Part shown: piece by piece, positions 1-6,147 of the stretch | How positions within the stretch are numbered: position 1 is the first letter of the stretch | Layout: each line of letters opens with the position of its first letter | Assembly: GCA_028701715.1 (NCBI GenBank) | Contig: JAQVQF010000137.1 | Location: 1 to 6,204, forward strand | Origin: Eubacteriales bacterium | Lineage (GTDB): Bacteria > Bacillota > Clostridia > Oscillospirales > CAG-382 | Length of the DNA: 6,204 nt | Reading direction: 5' to 3' | Position numbers and translations under genes: made by a program | The notes under the pieces: generated by a model | Databases searched by the model: none | Seen by the model: only the letters and a program-made list of their open reading frames with translations | Told to the model about the DNA's origin: nothing

Positions 1-1091
1 TAGGGCTCGAGCGTGTCGAAAACCGATTTAACCGAAAGCTCGTTATGCGCGTAATCGATTATTACGGAAAAGCCGTCCTTGGTGTTGATAATCTCGTTTC
101 TGCCCTTAATAACCGTTTTTAAAAGCCCTTTTAGGATAATATCGTCGCTGATACCCAGAAAAGAACAAACGGACGAGGCGCAAAGCGAATTGTAAACGCT
201 TGCCTTACCGGGATGCGGTATAACAAAATGCGTCCTTACGTCGTCGTGACAAAAATCATATTCGGCAAGCAGCCTTCCGTCGCCCGCCGTAAAGCCAATG
301 TCGGCGGCATGATAGTCGCAGCCCGTAGCCGTGCCGAATTCCTTTATAACACAGACGGCGTCCTGCTGCATGAATTTACTTTCCTTGTCGTTGGCGTTGA
401 AGAAACCGGTTTTACAGGAAGAAAACAGCTGCTTTTTACAGCTTTTATATTCCTCATAATCGCTGTGCTCGCCGTCGCCTATATGGTCGGGCGAAAGATT
501 GGTAAAAATACCTATGTCGAACATTATCCCGTATGTTCTGTCAAGCTTGAAGCCCTGCGACGACGTTTCCATAATAACCGTGTCAATTCCCGCGTCGATC
601 ATATCGCGGAAATACTTATGTATCAAATAGCTTTCGGGTGTCGAATTGTCGCTTTTATATATTTTATCGCCTATAATTGTTCCGATAGTTCCGATCAGCC
701 CCACTTTTCTGCCTGCGGTAGATAGCACGGACGAAATCATAAAAGAGGTGCTTGTTTTGCCCTTGGTGCCTGTTATGGCAATTGTCAGCAGCTCCCTTGA
801 GGGATGACCGAAGAAATTCGCGGAAGCGAGAGCGAGAAATTTCCTTGTGTCCGCATGCTTAAATATCACCGTGTCGGCGGGAAGGAATATTTCATCCTGC
901 GCACAGAAAACGCGGCAGCCCCTGTCGTAAGCGTTCCTCGCATATTTATGGCCGTCATCCTCAAAGCCCTTCAGACAGACAAACATCATGCCTTCGCCTG
1001 CATTGCGCGAATCGTAGCACAGATCTTTTATTTCAATGTCCGGTAAATAACCGGTAATACCCGTGGCCTTTAAAATTTCCGATAATTTCAT
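1..1091 (-). CDS. murE: MurE-type Mur ligase (UDP-N-acetylmuramoyl-tripeptide synthetase family), N-terminal 363 residues, C-terminus off the window
   Basis: Cytoplasmic ATP-dependent ligase that adds the third amino acid (meso-diaminopimelate or lysine) to UDP-MurNAc-L-Ala-D-Glu. I translated the minus strand from the ATG at 1091-1089. It stays open to the window edge, giving 363 codons without a frameshift; about 130 residues of a usual 480-500 are missing. Visible motifs are the N-terminal UDP-binding segment (YDSRN about 26-30, then KG...DGH about 41-48), the P-loop GTKGKTS (108-114), STPES (150-154), METSSQG (174-180), TNLSPDHI (197-204), YKSCKKQLF (215-223) whose Lys219 aligns with the carbamylated lysine, GRNE (330-333) and DYAHN (346-350). 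The histidine usual in the MEVSSHG motif is Gln here, as in a divergent clostridial MurE-like group I recall, so it may be a second MurE paralogue. The residues that set DAP versus Lys specificity (DNPR region) lie outside the window. GAAGGA sits 8 nt before the ATG, inside the end of dapF; the two genes are 2 nt apart and surely co-transcribed. Confidence 0.88.
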   Translation of the reverse strand, partial: MKLSEILKATGITGYLPDIEIKDLCYDSRNAGEGMMFVCLKGFEDDGHKYARNAYDRGCRVFCAQDEIFLPADTVIFKHADTRKFLALASANFFGHPSRELLTIAITGTKGKTSTSFMISSVLSTAGRKVGLIGTIGTIIGDKIYKSDNSTPESYLIHKYFRDMIDAGIDTVIMETSSQGFKLDRTYGIMFDIGIFTNLSPDHIGDGEHSDYEEYKSCKKQLFSSCKTGFFNANDKESKFMQQDAVCVIKEFGTATGCDYHAADIGFTAGDGRLLAEYDFCHDDVRTHFVIPHPGKASVYNSLCASSVCSFLGISDDIILKGLLKTVIKGRNEIINTKDGFSVIIDYAHNELSVKSVFDTLEP

Positions 1092-1093
1092 AA

Positions 1094-1951
1094 TCATATT
1101 CCTTCAATAACACTGTTTTCAATATAACCGTCGAACACTATTTCAGCTTTTCCGGTCATCGTGACGGTACCGTCCTCATCATTATAATCTATATGCACGA
1201 CACCGCCGCGTTGATGTACATCAACCGAATTTGAAACCTTTCCGTTTAAGATGGCGGAATAAACCGCCGTGGAGCAGCCCGTGGCGCAGGCGAGGGTTTC
1301 GCCGCAGTTGCGTTCCCACGATCGCATGTTAATGTTATGCCTGTCGATAACCTCATAAAAATGAATATTGGCTTTCCTCGGAAAAATGTCGGCGGTCTCA
1401 AGCGCGGGGCCGTATTTTTCCGTATTCAGCTCAAATACATTTTCGCATTCCGCGCCGCAGTGAGGGTTGCCGAGCGAAACGGCGGTCAGCCTGAACGGCT
1501 TATCGATAACCGTATAATCACAGCCGACAAGGGTGTTGCCTTTATTGGTGAGCGTGACGGGTATTTTATCCGCTTCGAGCACGGGAACGCCTATATTGGC
1601 GGAAACATTTACTACAAGGCCGTTTTCAACCCACAGATGAACCCGCTTTATTCCTCCGAGCGTTTCGACGGTAAAATCGGTTTTATCCGTATAGCCCTTG
1701 GCGAAAACGAATTTTCCCACCGAACGCAGCCCGTTGCCGCACATTTCCGCCTCGCTGCCGTCGGGATTGAAAATCCGCATTTTAAAATCGGCCGCTTCGG
1801 AAGGACAAACGAGTATCATACCGTCGCTTCCTATTCCTTTATGCCTGTCGGAAACAAATACCGCCCATTTTTCGGGATCCGTCATTTCCTGGTCCAATAA
1901 AGAAACATAAACGTAATCGTTTCCGTAAGCCTGCATTTTGGTGAACTTCAT
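1094..1951 (-). CDS. dapF: Diaminopimelate epimerase DapF
   Basis: Cofactor-independent racemase that converts LL-2,6-diaminopimelate to meso-diaminopimelate, the last shared step to lysine and to DAP-type peptidoglycan. The 285-residue product has the usual length. It starts MKFTKMQAYGNDYV, the family N-terminal signature. The first catalytic cysteine is Cys71 in NPDGSEAEMCGNGLR (62-76) and the second is Cys222 in ERNCGETLACATG (213-225); GNPHC (161-165) is the conserved middle motif. The usual ERGxGET and ACGTG appear here as ERNCGET and ACATG, mild departures with both catalytic thiols kept. An upstream in-frame ATG at 2029 would add 26 residues unlike the family and would extend through the promoter region. 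The start at 1951 is preferred because GAGGTG lies 6 nt before it and the homologous N-terminus begins there. It is the first gene of a dapF-murE operon, divergent from yfbR. Confidence 0.95.
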   Translation of the reverse strand: MKFTKMQAYGNDYVYVSLLDQEMTDPEKWAVFVSDRHKGIGSDGMILVCPSEAADFKMRIFNPDGSEAEMCGNGLRSVGKFVFAKGYTDKTDFTVETLGGIKRVHLWVENGLVVNVSANIGVPVLEADKIPVTLTNKGNTLVGCDYTVIDKPFRLTAVSLGNPHCGAECENVFELNTEKYGPALETADIFPRKANIHFYEVIDRHNINMRSWERNCGETLACATGCSTAVYSAILNGKVSNSVDVHQRGGVVHIDYNDEDGTVTMTGKAEIVFDGYIENSVIEGI

Positions 1952-1957
1952 AAATAA

Positions 1958-1963
1958 CACCTC
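1958..1963 (-). promoter_or_regulatory. Ribosome binding site that fixes the dapF start
   Basis: On the minus strand GAGGTG lies 6 nt before the ATG at 1951-1949. This supports the 285-residue DapF rather than the longer open frame beginning at 2029, which has no comparable homology at its N-terminus. Confidence 0.8.
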
Positions 1964-1969
1964 ATATAA

Positions 1970-1997
1970 ATTATAACGATTTTTTTTAATAATGCAA
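1970..1997 (-). promoter_or_regulatory. Putative sigma-A promoter for dapF-murE
   Basis: The minus strand reads TTGCAT (1997-1992), a 16-bp A-rich spacer, then a perfect TATAAT (1975-1970). The -10 box is consensus and the -35 matches only its first three bases. Transcription would start near 1963, so the 5' leader would be very short and begin almost at the ribosome binding site. That makes the assignment tentative; a start further upstream is possible. Confidence 0.5.
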
Positions 1998-2008
1998 TCT
2001 TTTTTTAG

Positions 2009-2037
2009 TTGACTATTACCGATAAACATGATATAAT
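2009..2037 (+). promoter_or_regulatory. Near-consensus sigma-A promoter for yfbR and probably the following genes
   Basis: TTGACT (2009-2014) and TATAAT (2032-2037) are separated by exactly 17 bp, so 11 of 12 box positions match the vegetative consensus. An initiation point near 2044 would leave a leader of about 16 nt before the yfbR ATG, just enough for the GGAGGA ribosome binding site at 2048-2053. A T-rich tract upstream (1981-2006) could act as an UP-like element. It suggests constitutive, fairly strong expression. Confidence 0.85.
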
Positions 2038-2059
2038 TTCCTAAAATGGAGGAATTTAT

Positions 2060-2653
2060 ATGGACGGGGATTTTTATGCCCTGATGTTCAGGATGAAATA
2101 CATAGGCCGCTGGGGACTTATGCGGCTGTTAAGGCAGGAAAATCTTTCCGAACATTCGCTTGAATGTGCCATACTTGCTCACGGGCTTGCGGTTATCGGG
2201 AATAAATGCTTCGGCAAAAATTATAATATAGAAAAAATTGCTCTCAAGGCCATGTATCACGACGCGCCCGAAATTATCACCGGGGATATGCCGACACCCG
2301 TTAAATACTTTGATAAATCCACAAAATCTGCCTATAAAGCGGTTGAAGAGCATGCGATAGAGCGTTTTATTTCACTGCTGCCGGAGGATTTCCGCAACGA
2401 ATATACCGCGCTTTTCGAATATACCGAGGACGAAAAAAAGATAATAAAAGCGGCCGACAAGCTTTGCGCTTATATTAAATGCCTTGAGGAAACGGATCTC
2501 GGAAACCGCGAATTTGTTCCCGCGCTTGCTTCGACGAAGTCGATAATCGAAAAATTTCAATGCGAGGAACTCGATTATTTTATGGAATATTACGTGTCCT
2601 CCTTTACCAAGGCTCTTGACGAGCTTCAAAATCAGAATTACGATAAAAAATAA
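2060..2653 (+). CDS. yfbR: YfbR-type 5'-deoxynucleotidase (HD domain)
   Basis: Metal-dependent cytoplasmic phosphohydrolase that, in the characterised E. coli YfbR, removes the 5'-phosphate from deoxyribonucleoside monophosphates (dCMP and others) and so tunes dNTP pools. The 197 residues match the E. coli protein's 199 and align with it throughout as I recall it. HD-domain ligands are visible: His32 (SEHSLE), His67-Asp68 (AMYHDA) and Asp133 (KAADKLCAYIKCLEE). Glu71 of PEIITGDMPTPVKYF (70-84) corresponds to the catalytic glutamate, and Arg17-Trp18 (GRW) to the residues that exclude ribonucleotides. The conserved C-terminal LDYFMEYYVSSF (171-182) is also present. GGAGGA lies 6 nt before the ATG, and a strong promoter sits just upstream. 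It is followed 40 nt later by a sugar isomerase-like gene on the same strand. That link is not an obvious functional one, so co-transcription may be incidental. Confidence 0.93.
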   Translation: MDGDFYALMFRMKYIGRWGLMRLLRQENLSEHSLECAILAHGLAVIGNKCFGKNYNIEKIALKAMYHDAPEIITGDMPTPVKYFDKSTKSAYKAVEEHAIERFISLLPEDFRNEYTALFEYTEDEKKIIKAADKLCAYIKCLEETDLGNREFVPALASTKSIIEKFQCEELDYFMEYYVSSFTKALDELQNQNYDKK

Positions 2654-2679
2654 AAATCAAATAAGACAATTTGATATAC

Positions 2680-2685
2680 AAGGAG
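2680..2685 (+). promoter_or_regulatory. Ribosome binding site that fixes the start of the isomerase-like gene
   Basis: AAGGAG lies 8 nt before the ATG at 2694. The open frame extends back to an ATG at 2616 inside yfbR, but that would add 26 residues unlike the family, whose proteins begin with the first beta strand as in MKIGIISDSF. The 2694 start is therefore preferred. Confidence 0.8.
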
Positions 2686-2693
2686 ATAAAAAC

Positions 2694-3464
2694 ATGAAAA
2701 TTGGTATAATTTCGGATTCGTTCAGACTGCCTTTTGCGGAAAGCATACAAAAAGCGGCCTCTCTCGGAGCTGCCGGAGTTCAGAAATATATGACCTACGG
2801 GGATTTCTGCGCGGAAAACATGACTCCTTCCAAAATTTCCGAAATTAAAAGCATTATGAACGCCAACGGACTGGTTTTTTCCGCCATATGCGGTGATTTC
2901 GGCTGGGACTTCACCCATCCTCAGATAGTGGAAAAATCCAAAGCGGTGCTTGAAAAAGCCAAGGAGCTCGGCTGCGATATTGTAACAACTCATATAGGCA
3001 AATTGACTGAAGACGACGACGACAGAATGCGGCTTATACGCGCCAACGCGCTGGAGCTTGCCGAATACGCCTCAAGTATCGGTTCTTATATGGCATCCGA
3101 AACGGGAACGGAAAAGGCATCCGTGCTGAGGAAGTTTCTCGACTCGCTTGGGACGACAAAGGGCTTTGCGGTAAATCTTGATCCGGCAAATCTTGTCATG
3201 TGCGCCGACGACGACCCCGTACAGGCCGTATATATCTTAAAAGATTACATCGTTCATACCCACGCCAAGGACGGTGTCAGAAACAAGGACGGCTCCTGGC
3301 TGGAAGTTCCTCTCGGCAGGGGCGGAGTCGATTGGCCTGAATATCTCAAAGCGCTTCGGGAATCGGGATACGAAGGCTATCTTACCATCGAAAGGGAAGT
3401 CGGCGAGGACCCCGCGGCCGACATTAAGCTTGCGGTCGATTTCTTAAATGAAAAGCTTAAATAA
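2694..3464 (+). CDS. Sugar phosphate isomerase/epimerase-like TIM-barrel protein (xylose isomerase-like, AP endonuclease 2 family)
   Basis: A 256-residue single-domain TIM barrel of the xylose isomerase-like superfamily (PF01261 type), whose members isomerise or epimerise sugars, sugar acids and inositols with a divalent metal. The first strand is MKIGIISDS. Likely metal ligands lie at strand ends: Glu136 (ASETGTE), Asp163 (NLDPANL, the family's DPxN motif), His188 or His190 (VHTHAKDG, the family's HxKD motif) and Glu233 (LTIERE). LGRGGVDW (207-214) is the usual late loop containing a G-x-G-x-(V/I)-D/N-(W/F) pattern. There is no signal peptide, so it is cytoplasmic. It is 40 nt after yfbR and 42 nt before the SDR gene, so probably co-transcribed with both. 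The substrate cannot be read from the sequence. At 256 residues it is too short for mannonate dehydratase UxuA, which shares the fold. An inosose or ketose epimerase, or a 2-keto-sugar isomerase, is plausible. Confidence 0.85.
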   Translation: MKIGIISDSFRLPFAESIQKAASLGAAGVQKYMTYGDFCAENMTPSKISEIKSIMNANGLVFSAICGDFGWDFTHPQIVEKSKAVLEKAKELGCDIVTTHIGKLTEDDDDRMRLIRANALELAEYASSIGSYMASETGTEKASVLRKFLDSLGTTKGFAVNLDPANLVMCADDDPVQAVYILKDYIVHTHAKDGVRNKDGSWLEVPLGRGGVDWPEYLKALRESGYEGYLTIEREVGEDPAADIKLAVDFLNEKLK

Positions 3465-3506
3465 ATCCGACACATTTCGGGAAAGCATGAAGGTATGGTT
3501 GAATAA

Positions 3507-4367
3507 ATGTCTGTATCATATATAACTGATTTAACGGGTAAAACCGCGGTCGTAACGGGCGGCGGCGGTGTGCTGTGCTCTGAATTTTCAAAAGCTCTCG
3601 CCGAATGCGGCGCTAAAATCGCCGTCCTCGATCTGTTTGAAGAAGCGGCGAAAAGAACCTCGGATGCTGTTAACGCAAACGGGGGATACGCCCTCCCCTA
3701 CGCCTGCGACGTTTTAAAAAAAGAAACCCTAATCGATATCAGGGAAAAAATTATTTCCGACTTCGGCTCTATAGACATACTTATAAACGGAGCGGGAGGA
3801 AATTCCCCGAAAGCCACAACCGCGCAGGAATTTTTAACAGCCGAAGACCTTGAGACTAAAGAGGGAAGCGATACGTTGAATTTCTTTGACCTCAAGCCCG
3901 AAGGCTTTAATTTCGTGTTTAACCTGAACATTCTCGGCACCCTTTTACCCACGCAGGTTTTTTCCGAATATATGGCAAAGCACGGCGGAGGATGTATTGT
4001 CAACGTTTCCTCCATGAACGCATACAGGCCGCTCACCAAAATACCGGCGTATTCCGCGGCAAAGGCCGGTATATCCAATCTGACCATGTGGCTTGCCGTG
4101 CATTTTTCCAAATTGAATATTCGAGTCAACGCCATCGCTCCCGGATTTTTCGTTACCGGGCAAAACGAAAAGCTGCTTTTCGATAAAGAGGGCAAGCCTA
4201 CCGCAAGGACGGAAAAAATCCTTGCCGCCACTCCCATGGGACGTTTCGGTAATCCTGCCGAGCTGATCGGAACTCTGCTCTTCCTCTGCGATACGAAAGC
4301 GTCTTCTTTCGTAAACGGTATTATTATACCCGTTGACGGCGGCTTTTCCGCTTATTCCGGAGTATAA
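3507..4367 (+). CDS. SDR-family oxidoreductase, D-mannonate oxidoreductase (UxuB)-like
   Basis: A 286-residue classical short-chain dehydrogenase, cytoplasmic. The Rossmann nucleotide motif is TGGGGVLC (17-24), then Asp42 ends strand 2 (AVLDL), which favours NAD(H) over NADP(H). NGAGG (94-98), Asn141 (LNILGT), Ser168-Ser169 (VNVSSMNAY) and the catalytic Tyr182-x3-Lys186 (AYSAAK) complete the tetrad. IRVNAIAPGFF (205-215) and the C-terminal PVDGGFSAYSGV are signatures I associate with clostridial and thermophile SDRs annotated as D-mannonate or fructuronate oxidoreductases. An in-frame TAA immediately precedes the ATG, so this is the earliest ATG start. The nearest ribosome-binding-like sequence, GAAGG at 3489-3493, is unusually far (13 nt), suggesting weak initiation. 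The gene ends with tandem stops TAA TAA. The substrate is inferred only from family resemblance; another sugar or polyol acid is possible. With the upstream isomerase it forms a plausible sugar-acid catabolic pair. Confidence 0.85.
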   Translation: MSVSYITDLTGKTAVVTGGGGVLCSEFSKALAECGAKIAVLDLFEEAAKRTSDAVNANGGYALPYACDVLKKETLIDIREKIISDFGSIDILINGAGGNSPKATTAQEFLTAEDLETKEGSDTLNFFDLKPEGFNFVFNLNILGTLLPTQVFSEYMAKHGGGCIVNVSSMNAYRPLTKIPAYSAAKAGISNLTMWLAVHFSKLNIRVNAIAPGFFVTGQNEKLLFDKEGKPTARTEKILAATPMGRFGNPAELIGTLLFLCDTKASSFVNGIIIPVDGGFSAYSGV

Positions 4368-4451
4368 TAAACAAAAAGCATTTAATGATTCCAAGCATTG
4401 ATTATGCAAGCAGTAGGTATAATAATTTAACGAATTTTCAATTATATATAT

Positions 4452-4469
4452 ATAAACGTAATAAACGTA
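4452..4469 (+). repeat. Two tandem copies of ATAAACGTA, possible regulator site
   Basis: Two perfect adjacent 9-bp copies (4452-4460 and 4461-4469) directly abut a TATAAT at 4470-4475. They follow a TA dinucleotide run (4443-4454, partly overlapping), itself within the 14-bp palindrome 4442-4455. The position in the -35/-10 spacer suits a protein-binding direct repeat, but chance in AT-rich DNA is possible. Confidence 0.5.
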
Positions 4470-4475
4470 TATAAT
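4470..4475 (+). promoter_or_regulatory. Putative -10 box for the solute-binding lipoprotein gene
   Basis: A perfect TATAAT sits 24 nt before the ATG, with the ribosome binding site AAAAGGAG at 4485-4492 following. The expected -35 position (about 4447-4452) reads TATATA, a poor match, so the promoter may need an activator. A second TATAAT at 4418-4423 has TTGATT upstream with only 14 bp of spacing, a less likely alternative. The gap after the SDR gene (131 bp), with its own -10 candidates, suggests that the lipoprotein gene has independent transcription. Confidence 0.4.
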
Positions 4476-4498
4476 AAAACACAGAAAAGGAGATTTGT

Positions 4499-6031
4499 AT
4501 GAAAAAGTTAATATGCTTATTGCTTTCGGTTTTGCTTGCCGCGACATTATTCGTTGCCTGCTCGGAACCCCCCGAAGATACTTCGTCCGAAAGCAGCAAA
4601 GCGGTCGAAAGTAACGAAAGCGAAATTACCGAGGAATCCGACACCACCTCAACGGATGATTCTACAGACCCCTACACCAATGATGACGGACGCTATATCA
4701 ATTCCAACGAGATCATCGATTGGGGCGGCAGGGAATTTTCCATTATTGTAAGAGGTACGGCAGCGGCAACCTATCAATCCGACGATTTTACGACGGGCAG
4801 CGAGCTTTACGGTGAATTGCTTGACACGGCCGTAACCAACCGAAACAACACCATCGAACAGATGTACAACGTAAAATTAAAAATCTACAAGAGCGACGCA
4901 GTCGGCTCGGATCCTATTCTGAGCAATATCAGAGACGACATCACCGGCAGCACCACGCTGTACGATGCGATTATGCCGACAATACCCGCGCTTGCGGCTC
5001 TTGCCAAGGAAGGCAACCTTATTGACCTTGGGACATTGGATTACATTCATCTCGATGCCCCGTGGTATGATGCCAACGCCACAAATACCTTCTCAATAGG
5101 TTATCAATACTTTTTCACCACCGGAGATATCACAATATTGAATAAGGTTTGTTCGGGCGGCATGCTTTTCAGTAAGGAAATAATCGCAACCCGCGGACTT
5201 GACGATCCGTACGAGCTTGTCAGAAATCACGAATGGACCTATGACAAAATGAAGCAGATGGCAAAAGAAGCGACAAAGGATACCGACGGTATCGACGGCA
5301 TGACCGGTGCCGATACCTGGGGTATGCTTTCATCCCACGCGGACGCGCTCGGCTTTTACGGCGCCGCGGGGCAGCTGCTTTGCAAAAAGAATGCCAATGA
5401 TTATCCTTATCTCGCCTTCGGCGACGAAACCACAATGACCATCGCTCAGAAAATAATCAACGATATGATAGAGGAAAACACCTGGATCGTTTACGCTCAG
5501 GACTTCGAAGAACCTATTTGGGTAACCTCTCTCGATGCGTTTAAAGAAGGCAGGGTGCTTTTCCGTCCTTCCGCTTTTTCCGCCACCACCAAGCTTCGTA
5601 TTGCCGGCACGGATTTCGGAATAGTGCCGATGCCCCTGTGGTCGACCGAACAGGATGACTATTGCACCTTCTGCGGCACGGGCGAAACCGCCGGTATAGC
5701 GATATCGATAGGCTGCGCGGACGAGGAATTTTCGGCTTATATGATAGAAGCCATTTCCTGCGAATCCAAAAACTTTATCACACCCGCTTACGTTGAAATA
5801 AATCTAAAGGGCAAGGATATGCAGGACGAGGACAGCCTCGAAATGCTAAACCTGATATTCGGCAACATCATTTATGATACCGGGGATGTCTATCGTTTCG
5901 GCAGCATTAACACCCTTTTTACAAATCTTGTTGCGGCAAAAAAATCCAACCTTGCATCTACGTTTGAATCCCAGAAAGGCGCAATAGAAGACGCCATAGA
6001 ATCCCTTATAGACAGCTATAATGCGGGCTGA
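4499..6031 (+). CDS. Extracellular solute-binding lipoprotein (ABC transporter substrate-binding type), no transporter genes adjacent
   Basis: A 510-residue exported lipoprotein. The signal peptide MKKLICLLLSVLLAATLFVA ends at a lipobox-type Cys21, predicting a lipid anchor on the outer face of the membrane. An acidic Ser/Thr/Glu-rich linker follows (22-63). The folded domain then begins with GGREFSIIVRG (76-86). Features common to family 1-like carbohydrate-binding proteins are TNRNNTIEQMYNVKL (113-127), an aligned FSKEIIATRGLDDPYELV segment (224-241), WTYDKMKQMAKEATKDTDG (246-264), GRVLF (351-355) and DFGIVPMPLW (372-381). The mature part carries several cysteines, including a CTFC pair at 389-392. 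AAAAGGAG lies 6 nt before the ATG. No permease or ATPase gene follows: a terminator and a convergent gene come next. It may share a distant permease or act as a sensor-linked binding protein. The ligand is unknown; the neighbouring sugar enzymes suggest a carbohydrate. Confidence 0.85.
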   Translation: MKKLICLLLSVLLAATLFVACSEPPEDTSSESSKAVESNESEITEESDTTSTDDSTDPYTNDDGRYINSNEIIDWGGREFSIIVRGTAAATYQSDDFTTGSELYGELLDTAVTNRNNTIEQMYNVKLKIYKSDAVGSDPILSNIRDDITGSTTLYDAIMPTIPALAALAKEGNLIDLGTLDYIHLDAPWYDANATNTFSIGYQYFFTTGDITILNKVCSGGMLFSKEIIATRGLDDPYELVRNHEWTYDKMKQMAKEATKDTDGIDGMTGADTWGMLSSHADALGFYGAAGQLLCKKNANDYPYLAFGDETTMTIAQKIINDMIEENTWIVYAQDFEEPIWVTSLDAFKEGRVLFRPSAFSATTKLRIAGTDFGIVPMPLWSTEQDDYCTFCGTGETAGIAISIGCADEEFSAYMIEAISCESKNFITPAYVEINLKGKDMQDEDSLEMLNLIFGNIIYDTGDVYRFGSINTLFTNLVAAKKSNLASTFESQKGAIEDAIESLIDSYNAG

Positions 6032-6078
6032 ACCGAGTAAATACTGAAAAACAGGCGCCAAGCCAGTTCCAGGACTTA

Positions 6079-6110
6079 AAAACCGCCGGTTAAAACCGGC
6101 GGTTTTAATA
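6079..6110 (+). terminator. Rho-independent terminator, probably bidirectional
   Basis: A perfect 12-bp stem pairs AAAACCGCCGGT (6079-6090) with ACCGGCGGTTTT (6095-6106) around a TAAA loop. On the plus strand it ends in TTTTAATATT; on the minus strand the stem runs into TTTTTAAG. Placed between the convergent lipoprotein and hpt genes, it can serve both. Confidence 0.92.
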
Positions 6111-6120
6111 TTATAAATAA

Positions 6121-6143
6121 ACGGTAAACGGTAAACGGTAAAC
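6121..6143. repeat. Short tandem repeat, three copies of ACGGTAA plus a partial
   Basis: Three perfect 7-bp units (6121-6127, 6128-6134, 6135-6141) are followed by AC before the pattern degenerates (ACAGT). It lies between the terminator and the stop codon of the convergent gene, 4 nt from that stop. No function is evident; it is a candidate for length variation by slippage. Confidence 0.85.
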
Positions 6144-6147
6144 AGTA

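Noticed and set aside
213..1046. Plus-strand open frames (213-725 and 804-1046)
   Set aside because: They lie antisense to the Mur ligase, whose motifs run unbroken across the region; they show no family motif of their own.
1337..1910. Plus-strand open frames antisense to dapF
   Set aside because: dapF carries both catalytic cysteine motifs in this stretch, and the antisense products resemble nothing recognisable.
1952..2059. Riboswitch (for example a lysine riboswitch) upstream of dapF
   Set aside because: The whole divergent gap is 108 bp and holds two promoters; there is no room for, and no sign of, a structured leader.
4368..4411. Terminator after the SDR gene
   Set aside because: Only a 4-bp GCAT/ATGC hairpin (4395-4407) is visible, with no T run, so transcription may continue into the lipoprotein gene.
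4398..4423. TTGATT-TATAAT promoter upstream of the lipoprotein gene
   Set aside because: The spacer is only 14 bp, too short for a standard sigma-A promoter; kept only as an alternative in the -10 entry.
3698..4547. Minus-strand open frames across the SDR gene and the following gap
   Set aside because: Shadows of the SDR and lipoprotein coding frames, without a recognisable domain.
6121..6143. CRISPR-like array
   Set aside because: The 7-bp units are contiguous with no spacers and are far too short for CRISPR repeats.
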